This document shows positions 35,223 to 47,208 of a DNA stretch of 64,000 nucleotides, in pieces. The DNA is taken from the NCBI GenBank assembly GCA_958295665.1, contig OY282560.1:306819236-306883235 (forward strand), read 5' to 3'. Position 1 is the first letter of the stretch. Each line of letters begins with the position of its first letter. The position numbers and the translations under genes are program-made. Source of the stretch: Tipula vernalis. Lineage: Eukaryota; Arthropoda; Insecta; Diptera; Tipulidae. The notes under the pieces are model-generated. The model was not told the origin of the DNA. It saw nothing but the letters and a program-made list of their open reading frames with translations, and did no database searches.

Positions 35223-36154
35223 AATAAATCATAAAATATCTGCAGCCCCGAGACGACCCTAAAAAAGCGCACCTTCGTAAGGACTTGTCGAAGCTGTAAT
35301 CCGAACCCAGTAATGAAATCGAAGCGCTTCTAGTTGACCTGCCACACTATTGAAAGGCGATTAGCTTCATGCTTGTAAACGGACAATCGTCCAACCCTTT
35401 GTCGAAGCATTTGGATTCATGACACCGATGTTAGTATTAGCTACGCTAATAATGATTTAATGCATTTGCACGTAATGACCCTGTCTTCCAGGTAACACCT
35501 CAACATTTGTGGCACGAAGACAGATTATTTGGCCGCGTGAAGTAGATGCATGCCGACTCAATTATATATAGAAAAGCTGCAGCTTATTATCAACAAGTGC
35601 AGGATTCAAGTTGTGTTCACGGACGCAGAATTTTTAAATTTTCGATTCCAAAATAGCCTCAGCATATGAAAATTATTTTTACCAAGTGCAAACACAAAAA
35701 TCTTCCTTTGCTAGTGCTACCGACGCGTTTGCCATAGCATTTAATTTAGAAAGTGAGGTCCCCTAATAAAACTCTCATCACCCGATTTGAGAAAATCTTA
35801 TTCCGAGTCTGATAAAAGAGCATCGGACAGGAGACTACCTTCACTTCACTTAATCCGTTTTACAGCACTTACATTTTTTAAAATTTCCTCAAATATTAAA
35901 AGACCTAGAAGTTCCTCACACTCTTAACACTAAACCTACCGACACTTCATGTATACCTATTCCTACCGTGACAGGTCAAATGACCAACTGTGGCAGGTAA
36001 GATAGACACACTTGTCTTAGAAACCATTTAATAAAAAAAAGAAGTGAATATTGAAAAATTTATTGCACGTATATTATTGGAAAAATCGTGAAATTTAAAG
36101 AAATTACGATTAATACAACTAATTCAAATCGAAATTTTAAAAACGGGTCTAGGT
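35223..36154. other. Unassigned, moderately AT-rich DNA
   Basis: It begins with the remaining flank of the interrupted LINE on the minus strand. Beyond about 35400 I recognise no gene or repeat. Confidence 0.4.
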
Positions 36155-36157
36155 TTA

Positions 36158-36565
36158 CAACCCAATTCCCATAGTCGTGTCATTTCATGTGATGTGACTA
36201 TAGTCGTATCACGTCACTTGAAAATTTCTATTCTTGAAGGCGCACCAAGTGACCCGACTGCAACTTGAAATATATTAGGCAGATTAAAAATAAAATCGTT
36301 TTATAACAAGAATCTTATTATTTTAAATAATAAAATATTAAAAACAGTGCACAAAATTAGTCAAAAAACAATATTTAAAAATATATAAAATAAAATAATT
36401 GCGTCTTTCCATTTTGTGGTATTCACCTGTCACTTGCAAAACTCAAGTGACATCTGTCGTATAAAGTGACTTTAGTCGTAACAAACGACTAAGAGAATCG
36501 CAAAATTGATGTGATGTGACTATAGTCATGAAAAATGACGTGATACGACTATGAGAATTGAGGTG
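36158..36565. mobile_element. Harbinger-like MITE (408 bp)
   Basis: Ends are caacccaattcccatagtcg and, on the other strand, cacctcaattctcatagtcg. They are flanked by TTA on both sides (36155-36157 and 36566-36568). Inside each end is the further pair gatgtgactatagtc. No open frame. A TTA duplication fits PIF/Harbinger integration. Confidence 0.85.
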
Positions 36566-36568
36566 TTA

Positions 36569-39500
36569 TTGTTAAAGAATAAAGAAACCATTTTTGGGGA
36601 GCCTTAAATTTTTATTTTCAGTTTTCGGGACTGCGTATGAAAAAAAACAAGCGCTACTCTAAGCAAACCGGCTTACTCTATTTACCTTACTTACTTTAAG
36701 CTAAGGCTCAATTTTTATTTGGTAAAAACCGAAGTGTTTTAAATTTATGATTTGTACGACTTTTATTTAAATAAAACATTTTTCACAAAATTATTTTATT
36801 GTTTTTTTGAAAGTTTAAAAACTTTAGTGCCAAGGAGAGAAATATATTCCCCTCCTCTCCCTCTTGAGATGATGATAAGAGAATAATTAAAAGTCGCATT
36901 ATGCTGCATATTCAACGGTGATTAGTCAAAGAAACAATTATGTAAGTGGCTGACTGACCATCCAGCATTGAAAATCATTCTTTTAAAGTTACAGCAAATG
37001 TAAGTAATTTTACTGTTACCAATTCCCCAAGATTAAAGTAATTACATTTGGCATAAGTAACATGAAGATATTCTAAATGAATTATCTTCTATATAGCTTC
37101 GATAATTTCATTGGCAACCATAGACCTCACACAACTATATAGTACAACGAATTCACGTCTTGTTTCTTTATTCCCTAAGCATTTGGAATAATTGCGGTCC
37201 TAAGTATAGGTTTTTGCTTTGATTTAAACAACGTTACCTCTCAAATTTAGGATTGAAAAAGGCAAAGCAAGAAAATTTATTATAATTTGTAATGTATCGA
37301 GCTGTTAGATTTTGAGTCCAAGCTTGACAGGTTTTGAGAATTCTAAGCGCAAGAATGTTACAATAGGATGGCTTTTGAGACGAGTGGTGAAAAACATACC
37401 TTGGAACTATATTTATCTCGACAAACGTTTGAATACAACGGTGAAGAATACAAAAGTGGATATGAGTAACACGGACAAAGAACGCCCAACATGATTCAAA
37501 CAAGCCCAAAACGAATCACAGCCTTAATAGGGCCGTTGTATAGAGTACAACAGACATACGCCAGAGAGAGAGAGAGAGAGCATTATCCGCGAATAAAATT
37601 TTACGACACTTTTAATGAAGCCCTAACGTATGAAGATCGTATACTACTAGGTTAAAATCAAGCTTGTCTGATAAGAGAACCGATGTGTAGATAGATAGAT
37701 ATCTTGGGTACTACAAATAAACCCTCATAAATGGAGCAACATGGATAATATAATTTGCCATTTACCTCTTGAATATCCCTCTGAACAAGCCTTTAGCCAC
37801 CCATGTTCCTGACGGTCCAAATCAAAACAGTAAATATATCCGCTTTTATTGAACTTCGGTGAATTTATTAGCAAACCGGTGAAGGAATAAGCAAAGAAAA
37901 GTAAAACATTTTTGATATAAGAAGCAAATTAATATCAATTTCATATGAAAGCAAAATGAGTTAACTACCATCTTCTACCTACAAAACATCAGTGCTCAAA
38001 CTGCCGTACAGATTTAATATATTTTTGTTTTATGGGATACTATCATATTCCCGAGTGGTCCACCAAACAGGACGACCACATCCATTAAATTCTTATTTTG
38101 CTACAGTATGAACACAAAAGAATGATACATGATTTATTGCCATCCTTGAGCGGAGAGGACCAATGGTATGCAGCTTTGAACAGTTTTTTATTTTAGTATG
38201 TAAAATTATATTCAGGGTGACTTATTTTATTCGACAGATTCAAATATCTCCTAAAATACGCCAGCTACAAAAAAATGGTTTAGACAAAAATTGTCAAGGA
38301 CAATGGGTCATCTATCTGTACTAATGTCCCTCACCTTCGAACCAATTTTCAAGGCCATTTGAAGGTAAATTGTTGTACAGAACATTTTGAAAGATATTTG
38401 CTGTATTGCTTTGGTAAAACAACTTTTAATTATTTTAGCTGCTTCAAATTGTTCAAAGCAATAGCAACAAATTTTCTTTACTTGCCTATGTATTCTACTA
38501 AAGATTGCGGTTTTGTTTTCCATAAATCTATTTTTTTTTTAGCTAATATATTTGGTGTTGTAAACTTACCAAATCAACACAGCCATTGTGTTTTATTATT
38601 GTTTCTCTGCTCTTACAATAATGAAATACCACCTTTATTGAAAAAGGTGACCGAAAATTGATTCTGAAGAACCAAGTGATCGAAACCAAAAAGATCGAAT
38701 ATATTTCGACTATAAGGCAAAACATTTAAAAGCATTTGAAATAAATAAATATATTCGGAAAATAAAGAACAGAGTGCAGTTATATAAAATTTGTGCTCAA
38801 ATGACCGAAGAACAAATATATTGGTCGACCACCACATTGTCCTGCGAACCAACAGTAATTAAATATATAGATTAAATTTATTTCTAACTGAGCTTATAAA
38901 ACAAAATATTAATGTTAGAAAAACAAACTTTAGGTTAAACCAAAGTTAAACTTCCGCCGGAAATGAGCTAAACAAAAAACCACAAAGTACAATTACTAAC
39001 CGAAATTTGAACAAATCTGATCTAATTATAGTCACATTGTTGGGCATACATTATATCTAAATCGTAAAAACAACGAGATATTCGTACAATGACCTTCTCG
39101 AGATGAAAAAGATACAACATGCATTCGAATCCACCAACACACAATACTCATCATCATCATCCACAGTCATCAGTTTAATTACATTCTTATTCTTTTTATA
39201 TTTCAAATTTATCACATAAATATTACAATTCAACTCAAATGGATAAGGTAAAACAGAAAACTTTATAAACATTTTTAAGTATGCAGTTTAAAATTAACAT
39301 ATAATTTTTCAACGGTGAAAAATTGAAAGTTGCAAAATGTTTTCGTTTCTTTTTCGTAATATAGCTTTTTCAAAATAACTGTAAAGTTTTATTTAAGATG
39401 AATTATTTTCTATGAAGTATATGTATTAAATGATAATAAGACAAAACATAAACTAAAAAAAAAAAAAAAAAAATGATCGTTATTCTAAGAAAGTAACTGA

Positions 39501-41370
39501 GATTTAATGTTTGTTATATTTTTATTAACAAAATTAGGTAAAGTTGGTTTACATTATCTACTTTGATGAAACTTAATGAGAAATAAATTACTGGTTTGGA
39601 ATATCAAAACCATAGATCATTGAACTTGATATGACTTAATACTAGATGGCGCTTTTAACTCAATAGATTTAATTGTATGATCATGTTTGGACCGATGTAA
39701 AATCATCCAAATGAATGTGGCCTAAAATGTGTTACGCAAGTATGATTTCTTAATTAAAAAAAAAAAAAAAACAATAAATGAGTGAGGGGCGAGTGAAATT
39801 TATTAATTAATAAAAAATGTTTTATTTCATTGTACTTACGACGTATGTATATTGTACATAATTTGAAGAAAATCGAACAAATTAAAAATAAAATGAACAT
39901 CTACTTAGTCTAAATTATAAGCATTCTGTACATACACACATGACACATGTAAGCATATATTGAAAACTATTCGATTATTTTGCCACCTCATTATATAAAT
40001 AGTTTAATAATGAACGATCACAATCCATTCGACACAAACTCAGTTCTCCATCATAAAACACAATCGAATTATAAATTACAAATGAAAAAAAAAAAAGCAA
40101 AAAAATGTAAATAGAAAACTAAACAATGTCTTAAGTTAATGACCTCAATTCATACAAGAGTTTATGTAAAAATAAACGTTTATATAAATGTACATAAAAT
40201 ACGTATATAGAGTTGTACAAACCAAGCCATTCACTCCGCTATATAACTCTAATCGAATTTGAAAATCATAAGAAACACACAACTTACTTAATCTCCTTAA
40301 TGTATTTTGTGTTGTTTTCTTTACTTTATTGGAAAACGAAAGTAATATTCCCACTTTGCTTTTTACGAAACGAATACTACACACAACACAAAAAACCGTC
40401 TTCTCATCAGATTTCGTGCCAAAAAATAATAACAATAATAATAATAAGTAAATAAATCGTGAATAAACTAAAACACAAATATTCTGATATACATGTGAAG
40501 AACAATTTCTTTCAATTATACAAGAATTTACATTATTTTCGATTTGAATTTACCTTCTAATTTTGTACACACATCGGCACTCAAAAACTATTTCAGACCC
40601 GGAATTCAATGTATTCTCGGTTTTCTATGCTCTCTTACATAGTTTTTGCACTTTTACTTTACCCAATACTAAATAGAATACATACATACATAAGATACGT
40701 ATCACTCTATAAATATATACTCGTAATTGTATAAACTATTTTTAGATATAACATGATTCAACATAAAAAAATTTTCAAGTTTTTATTGCTATTATTAAGA
40801 TTTTTCTGCTAATTAGTTAACCGCGTGAAGTTAACCCCCGAGTACTTTTATGATACGATTATAACAAAATTAAATAATTCAACTTGACTATGTAGTAGGT
40901 ATCTCGGTCAATCAATCTTGACTTTATAATTTTCGTCCGGAGTCAATCATTTGTAAATATTGTATAAGATATAATTGGTTTCAACAGGGCGGCACAATTT
41001 TTCGATCGTTACACCATTTTGAAGAATTAATTTTAGAAGGCACGTGTCAGCACTGGTATGCACACGAGAAAATATTAATTTGAAACGTGTTTTGACTTGT
41101 TTGGTTCATTTTTATTAATTTGACAAGTGTTTAAATTAGGCTAACATTATCCGGCAAAATTTCTCACCTATTTTAATAGTTTCAAATTTATATAGAAAAC
41201 AAAAATTATTACTTACGAATTGATAATAATAAATGGACAAAAGTAAATTATATTTCCTCAAACATTCCTAAATTTAAAAAATATTTTAGTGGATTTGTAA
41301 ACCAATCAATTCATGACAATCAATAATGGTTTATTGAAACACACAAATAGAAAATTGAATATAAATCGGC
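36569..41370. other. Long stretch without genes
   Basis: No convincing coding. It contains a (GA)n run at 37562-37580 and a cagggtgacttattttattc tip-like string at 38213. A roughly 110-base segment at 38090-38200 has a diverged direct copy at 41958-42065 (shared landmark ttattttagtatg). Frames at 37234-37509, 38308-38852 and 40145-40455 overlap on both strands and look spurious. Confidence 0.45.
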
Positions 41371-41374
41371 CTGT

Positions 41375-41960
41375 AGGGTAGATATGACGACAATAACCCA
41401 AAACTTAAAAATTGAACGGCTATATTTGAATTTAAAAAAACATTTTCGGTGTCTTGTCCGGAAATAAAACTAAGAACAAAATGTAGACCGTGGTAAATTC
41501 TTAACAGAGATATTCGCTGTTGGAGCTAGGAGGGTTAGATATGGCAAAAATCACACCAAGTATAAATTGAACAGCTAAAGTTCAATATTTGAATTTACTA
41601 AACCATCTTCGGTACTTTGCCCGGAAATAAAACTAAGAATAAAATTTATAATATGGTCCATTCTTGACTTATGCAAATATTGGAGATATTCTCTTGGATC
41701 TAAGAAGGTTGGAAATGACGCTAATCAGACGAAGTTTGAATCGAACGGCTAACTAACCTACAGTATTTGAATTTACTAAACCATCGTACCTTGTCCAAAA
41801 TAAAATTAAGAACAGAATGTAAACCATGAATGTGGAGTATGGACAGGCCCAATCTTAACTTATGAAAATATTGGAGATATTTTCTTGGAGCTAAGAGAGT
41901 CAGACATTACGAAATTTAAATTAAACGACTAATATTCAATATTCGTTTAAATTTTTCTAC
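41375..41960. repeat. Tandem repeat, unit ~163-173 bp, about 3.3 copies
   Basis: The landmark gaaataaaactaagaa recurs at 41461, 41634 and about 41797 (diverged). Others are tatttgaatttactaaacca and tattggagatatt. The unit holds a GGTT/AGAT motif at its start. Copies are diverged, so it is an old minor satellite-like array. It ends next to the segment also found at 38090-38200. Confidence 0.8.
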
Positions 41961-42065
41961 AATATGAAAACAAAAAGAAGCTACATAATTTCTTGGCATC
42001 CTTGAACAAAGGGTCCAATGCTAAGCGGCTTTAGGGAGTTTATATTTTAGTATGGGGATAATTTT

Positions 42066-44329
42066 CAAAAAACACAAATTTTTGAAAAATGTTATAATTT
42101 GTAAGAAATGTTGGAATTTTAATAAATCGCCAATGCGGTGGTTTGGGGAGAGCAACCACAAATTGTAAAAGTGGACATAGCCCTTGTGTGCTCTTAGGTA
42201 TCGATATTTACATTTTTAGGCTCGTGAATTATTTGCTAATCGTTTCCTAAGTATTTATTTTTGCGTTTTAGGAAAAAATTCCCACGCATGATAAATGGAT
42301 GTTATTATACAATGAAAATTTCTCTATAGAAAGAAGTGACGTGTCGTAACATGAAAATTTTCGAGAATAAAACAGTACCCTATTACGCTTTTCCCATTGC
42401 GTCTCAGCTTGTGATGGAAACGGTTAGCTAAGCAGAGAAAGCGACCAAACACGTTTCCTTGAGTGAGCTAAGGCTGACGTGATTTGCTAATGACATTTGA
42501 TGGTGCCAGTTAAGAGTATAAGCTTCAACTCACAGATTGTAACCACTGGCCCAAACAAAAGCCAGGGCGAAATCGCGTACTTTGCCGATTATTCAAATAT
42601 TTGAATGCGACTCCGAAAGTATAGATTAGGTGACTTATTTCTACAGTACAAAGAGGATTTTTTTTTGTACTACATAAATTGGGAAGCAAAATATACAACA
42701 TAAAAACATTATTGCACTTTTGCAATTGGTTTTACTTTAAAATAAATCAATCATAGTTTGGTCGTATAATAGGAATTGAAAAATAAAAGTTTCTTATGAA
42801 TTAATTAATTTATTGAAAATGAGGTGTTCCGTTTTTCGATTAGATATTAATAATAATAAATAGTGGAAATAATAATAAAGTATCGTTTAAAGCCGTTTAG
42901 TAAAGCCAATGTACAATTAAATCGAGATGAGCTATTACGCTTTTGTTACCGTTGCAAAAGCCGATACATTGACTTACACTATGATTTAACAGAAAACAAA
43001 AACGTGAAATGAAGTCAAAGTTTGACATACCATAAAATTTATAAATTATTTAAAATAAATTTTTGTTTTTAATAGTTCAACAGTTACTAATTCCAGAAGA
43101 CTTACACTCTGCAAGTGATTGCCGAAAAATTCATTCAGGTCATCTCGTTATGCAGTCAAGGTATGCTATACAATTGCTTGATATATAGTTACATGTCTAT
43201 GCGATATTACTTACAAGTACATGATAAATCTTATAGTGCAACAGCTATCAAACCTTCGGGAGAAGCCAGCACATCAGCAAGTAAAGACTCAACGCCCACC
43301 TTAGTTCATCAAGCCTCCACAACAAGCAGTTTTTCCCAATCAAATTCGATTACAGTACCCAAACGCATTCATTTACCGTTGCATAAACACAGTTAGTTTA
43401 ATAATTTTTTGCTTGCTCTCTTTAAGGCTGCAAAAAAGGTCGGCCAATTAAGAGAAAAATGTTGAGAACCGCAAAAAATAAATAATTCGATTTACCAGAT
43501 GTTTACAAAAAGGCCAACTGGCGGCTGCGGACGATATAATCTGTGCTAAAGTTGAAGTATACCCTAGAATATTGCAATGTGAACTAAAGCTAATGAGGAC
43601 TATCGATTTGACGACTACAGAAAAAATGTGTACACCTACTTTCGTTTGACTCGAAGTAAAGGAGCAAATCGTATACGACAAATTAAAGGATAAAACTTTG
43701 CAAGCCTCAAAATAGATTCAGGTCACAATGGTTCGATGGCATATTGGCAACTGGAAACATTTTGTTCTGTAGTGGTTTCGTATGTGTCCGTGCGAAGGTT
43801 CAAAAGAAATTCTTTTCGTTGACGTACCTAACCTAATCAAATTAAATTAGTCAGAAGTCGTTTTGTTGACAACGGCTTCGAAATTGATGGCGGGATCATT
43901 AATACACTTTCTTCTATAGTCCGATCTTACCGTCACCTATAAAATTTCGACAGCCAATTTAATCGTAAGAGGCGCAAAACGTCAGATAGTAAAACTAGCG
44001 AAGAAACTTTTTTCGCAAATTGTGGCGAAAGCAATTTAGCATGCCGGAAGTTTGGGTGAATTATCATCAAAAATTTGGCAGATGTATGCTGAATTTTTTA
44101 AGAAAATAAACTTATTTAATATTTATTTTTTATGTTTAACTTTAATATTTTGATACATCGACTGCTTCAATGTCAGACAAACATATAAAGACAGTCGGCA
44201 AAGAGTGCAAGGAGTTGGGATTTCCGAGTCAATGCAGTTTGAAATTGTAGACCAAATATCATTAGTTACGTCGAAAATTCGCGTCAAGGAGAAATTAAAT
44301 TACAAACCTTTTTAGCCAATTCATTTTTA
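42066..44329. other. Unassigned DNA with one serine-rich frame
   Basis: The frame 43115-43396 (+, 93 aa) includes a Ser/Thr-rich part, 'GEASTSASKDSTPTLVHQ', and the sequence is less AT-rich there. I do not recognise it; an exon or transposon fragment is possible. The rest shows no gene, although 43440-44100 is less AT-rich than typical local intron and may be an old transposon. Confidence 0.35.
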
Positions 44330-44874
44330 ATTTGGTTGTCCAAATGAGAAATAAAAAAAAATTTTGCAAAGACGCCATGTTTGTCTTCTGTTAGTTGAAT
44401 GTTTGCCATTTATCGCTAAGGAGTCGAATTTGATTGAAGACCGTGTTAAAGTTATTCAAGCTACGCGTGAGAATATCGAAGAATTGCAAAGGTTCTTCGA
44501 AAATCGTTTAATTTCACGTCGCGGAAATGTGAATTGGCCTGCAAGATCATGCGATTTAACGCCATTAGATTACTTTTATGGGGATTTATGAAAAGCAAAG
44601 TGTACCTTGATAGTCCAGCCACCATCCCAAGACCTAAAAAACAACATCATTGCCGAGATAAATGCTATAGAAATGTCCCTATTGGAAAACGTCATCAAAA
44701 ATTTTGTCCATCAGTTCGACGTCTGTAAATCCAGCCGTGGTGAGTGATATTATTTTTCATACATAAATGGCATCAATAAACCTTCAAAATAAAGTACCCA
44801 ACTTGATTCAAAAATAAATACTTGTAGTTTAAGTTTGCGTTTATTTTCCTGCGTCTCATTTGGACAATCCTTTA
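44330..44874 (+). mobile_element. Internally deleted mariner-type element
   Basis: Short inverted ends ggttgtccaaatgaga (from about 44334) and tctcatttggacaatcc (to about 44870) enclose only the C-terminal third of a transposase, giving about 545 bp. The left end is preceded by TA; the right flank is TA-rich but the duplication cannot be fixed. Confidence 0.72.
44430..44740 (+). pseudogene. Mariner-type transposase C-terminus
   Basis: Two frames together read 'TRENIEELQRFFENRLISRR', then 'NVNWPARSCDLTPLDYF' (third catalytic Asp in the LDYF box), then after a frameshift at about 44585 'WGFMKSKVY', then 'NNIIAEINAIEMSLLENVIK' and 'NFVHQFDVCKSSRG' in the first frame's shifted continuation. The first two catalytic Asp residues are absent because the N-terminal two-thirds are deleted. 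Close relatives are common in insect genomes. Confidence 0.85.
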
Positions 44875-44911
44875 TAATGGCAAATATTTAAAAGGTGTGT
44901 AACGAAATGCA

Positions 44912-45373
44912 ATGGAGTTTGGTCCGCAATTCAAAACAAAATTTAGACAAGAAACCAAACTCCAAGGCATGTCAGTTATCAGATTATCCACGTCACTTTA
45001 TTATCTCTGGGCGGTCATTTTGCCGGCTAAAGCTCAGGGGAAGGCGTGGGTTTTCCAGAGACATGACGCGGATCTAGTTGGACCGCAGGATTGGGAAAAG
45101 AAAGAGATAGGAGAACAACAGTTTATTCATACTCACCTAAAAACTTACCCTGAACTCATCCTCTCAATCGAAATTCACTACTCTTGTTTTAACAACATAT
45201 CACTTATCACCGAAACAGGAAAGAAATCAATCAATATTCGAAATCCGACAAAGAAAAAAAAATTTAATAATGATGGTATTATAATAACTGAATTTCTTAC
45301 AAACTTTATTATCTCTTTTTTTTTTTTTTATTTTTTTAAAAAGAAAATGACAAAATATATATATAATTCATGA
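44912..45373 (+). other. Unrecognised open frame, 153 codons
   Basis: The first 70 codons (to about 45120) are GC-richer than the surroundings and include 'LWAVILPAKAQGKAWVFQRH' and 'DLVGPQDWEKKEIGEQ'. The rest is Asn/Lys/Phe-rich and merges into poly-A/T DNA, so the true coding part, if any, ends near 45150. I do not recognise the family. It lies just outside the deleted mariner. It may be an old transposon fragment or an exon. Confidence 0.3.
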
Positions 45374-46933
45374 ATGAGCCGATGAGAGGAAAACAAACTA
45401 ATAATTACCCGGAACCGGTACCTACACCTATTCTATGACCTAACCTAAGCTAACTTTGCTACTCTAAGACTTAATCTAAAGAACAAAAAATAATAATATT
45501 TAATATAACAAAAACAAAATTCAATATTTTAAGTAATAAAAAAATTAAGAACAGAAATAATTAAGATAAAAATTAGTAAATGCTTATCTGTTGATGATGA
45601 AAATATCCGTTGGTTGAACTATGTTGAGTGTTGACGTTGAATGTGGAATTGTATATTGAATGTATGAGTATGTATTTAATATCGATGTACACAAAGGTTT
45701 TTTTTTTTTTATATATATATAAATTGTAATTATGTACATTATTTGTATTATATATATTTATTGTTCAAAGTAAGTCCATTATTTGAAATACAAATTGACT
45801 AAGGATTTATCAATGGAACTTTATGATGGTTATTAAAAAAAATGTTTTTGCTTCATTATTCTATTTAGTCACTATCATTCGAATGGTAAAATTTTGACCA
45901 TAACGGTTCGACAACCATCCGCAATCAACAAAAAAAAAATAAGAATAAACGTCTCGAATATTTTCTTTATTGGCACAGAATCACACACTTGGTAATTGAG
46001 ATTTTTCTCACTTGTTCTATATATTATCACGTTCCACTCGCACTGAATAATTCAAAGTTTTAATTTTTTTTTTTTTCAAGATTTAGAATTACATAACTGT
46101 TTTTTTTTTCACACCACAATCAGTTAATCGTTCGATGCTATAACGTTTTTATACACTTGTGATTGGCACTAACTGGTCTGAATCACTTATAAAAAAAAAA
46201 CTCACAGTTCATTTGATTTTGACATACGACCGTTTTTTTTTTTCTGTTCATATGATTTATATCACCAGAATCAAAATTTATTAACTTAATACTATGTTAA
46301 TGCATTAATTTTATATCACCAAAACTATTCATCGAATTACTAACTAAGAACAACCAAAAAAAAAAAAAAATAATGATAATCGAATCACTTATTAATAAAA
46401 ACCAACATGATCGATGGTATAAATTTTCTTATATAAAATTCAGATAAATTTTCTGTTTTTTTTTCTTTGGTTCTTAATTTATGATTTGGGCACTGTTTTC
46501 AAAATATATCACTAGACTGATCCTCCTCATCAAAAAAAACATTCACGACCCTTCGCGAAAAATCCAAAAACTTGTTCCGTCCAAAAAAACAAAAAAAAAA
46601 ATCGGACCATCGTAAAAATGTTTTTTTTTTCTTTTTTTTCGCGCCAAACTTGCTATTCTTTTATTATTTGTTAAAAAAAAAAAAACCCTTGGTTGGAACG
46701 GTGGAAAAACTGATGTTGTATCCGTCGTTACAGGTGATAAATCTAAAATTCGCATTATTCTGGAAAATGCTTTTAAAATTAAGAGCTACTCAAAATCGTA
46801 TGAGTTTTTAGGATTCTGGTTTTTGTAAACGGTTATTACGGTTGTTTGTTGTTGCCGGAATATTACAAAAAATTGATATGCTTTAACTCGAGTTATTACC
46901 TTTTAAATATTTGCCACAGATTTAGATATCCTT
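45374..46933. other. AT-rich non-coding DNA with many T runs
   Basis: Dense poly-T and poly-A tracts (45311-45330, 46620-46642, 46672-46684) and no supported gene. Confidence 0.5.
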
Positions 46934-47208
46934 ATGACTACTAATTTTCTTAAGTTGTTATACGATGATTTAGAATCGCAATGCGGCGTGTCGTATTTAT
47001 TAACGGAAAACTTTTTTGGAGTTATAGGTCTAAAGGTGATCTGCACGACTATCCAGATCTCCTGGAATTTATGTACAGGCTTTCATTATTCATTCTTGGA
47101 AGAAATGAAGCGAGTCTATCTATGAGTGAAGAAACTATCGATAACCTAAGCAGCAACTGGTTCAGACGTTTAGCTTGCGGAATCTTGCCAAAAGAAGCTG
47201 CTAAATAG
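46934..47208 (+). pseudogene. P-element transposase C-terminal fragment
   Basis: P-element transposases are THAP-domain, GTP-dependent cut-and-paste enzymes. Here only a late segment survives. Frame two gives 'VSYLLTENFFGVI' and, after a one-base shift near 47030, frame one continues 'RSKGDLHDYPDLLEFMYRL' and 'SLFILGRNEASLSMSEE'. The ENFFG and GLHDHP-like boxes with the following LEF.YR are hallmarks of the family's C-terminal region. No THAP domain, GTP-binding domain or inverted repeats are seen nearby. Dead fragment. Confidence 0.88.

Noticed and set aside
38308..38852. Four overlapping frames on both strands
   Set aside because: Mutually exclusive, Cys/Phe-rich by composition, no homology recognised.
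39830..39842. Further gtaagt-like donors on the minus strand (also near 6914, 41213, 54955)
   Set aside because: The hexamer is frequent in AT-rich DNA; no adjoining coding or GC-rich exon-like sequence supports them.
40554..40640. Possible second upstream Tlk UTR exon ending aattagaag before gtaaat
   Set aside because: The donor is weak, composition is ordinary, and there is no other sign of an exon.
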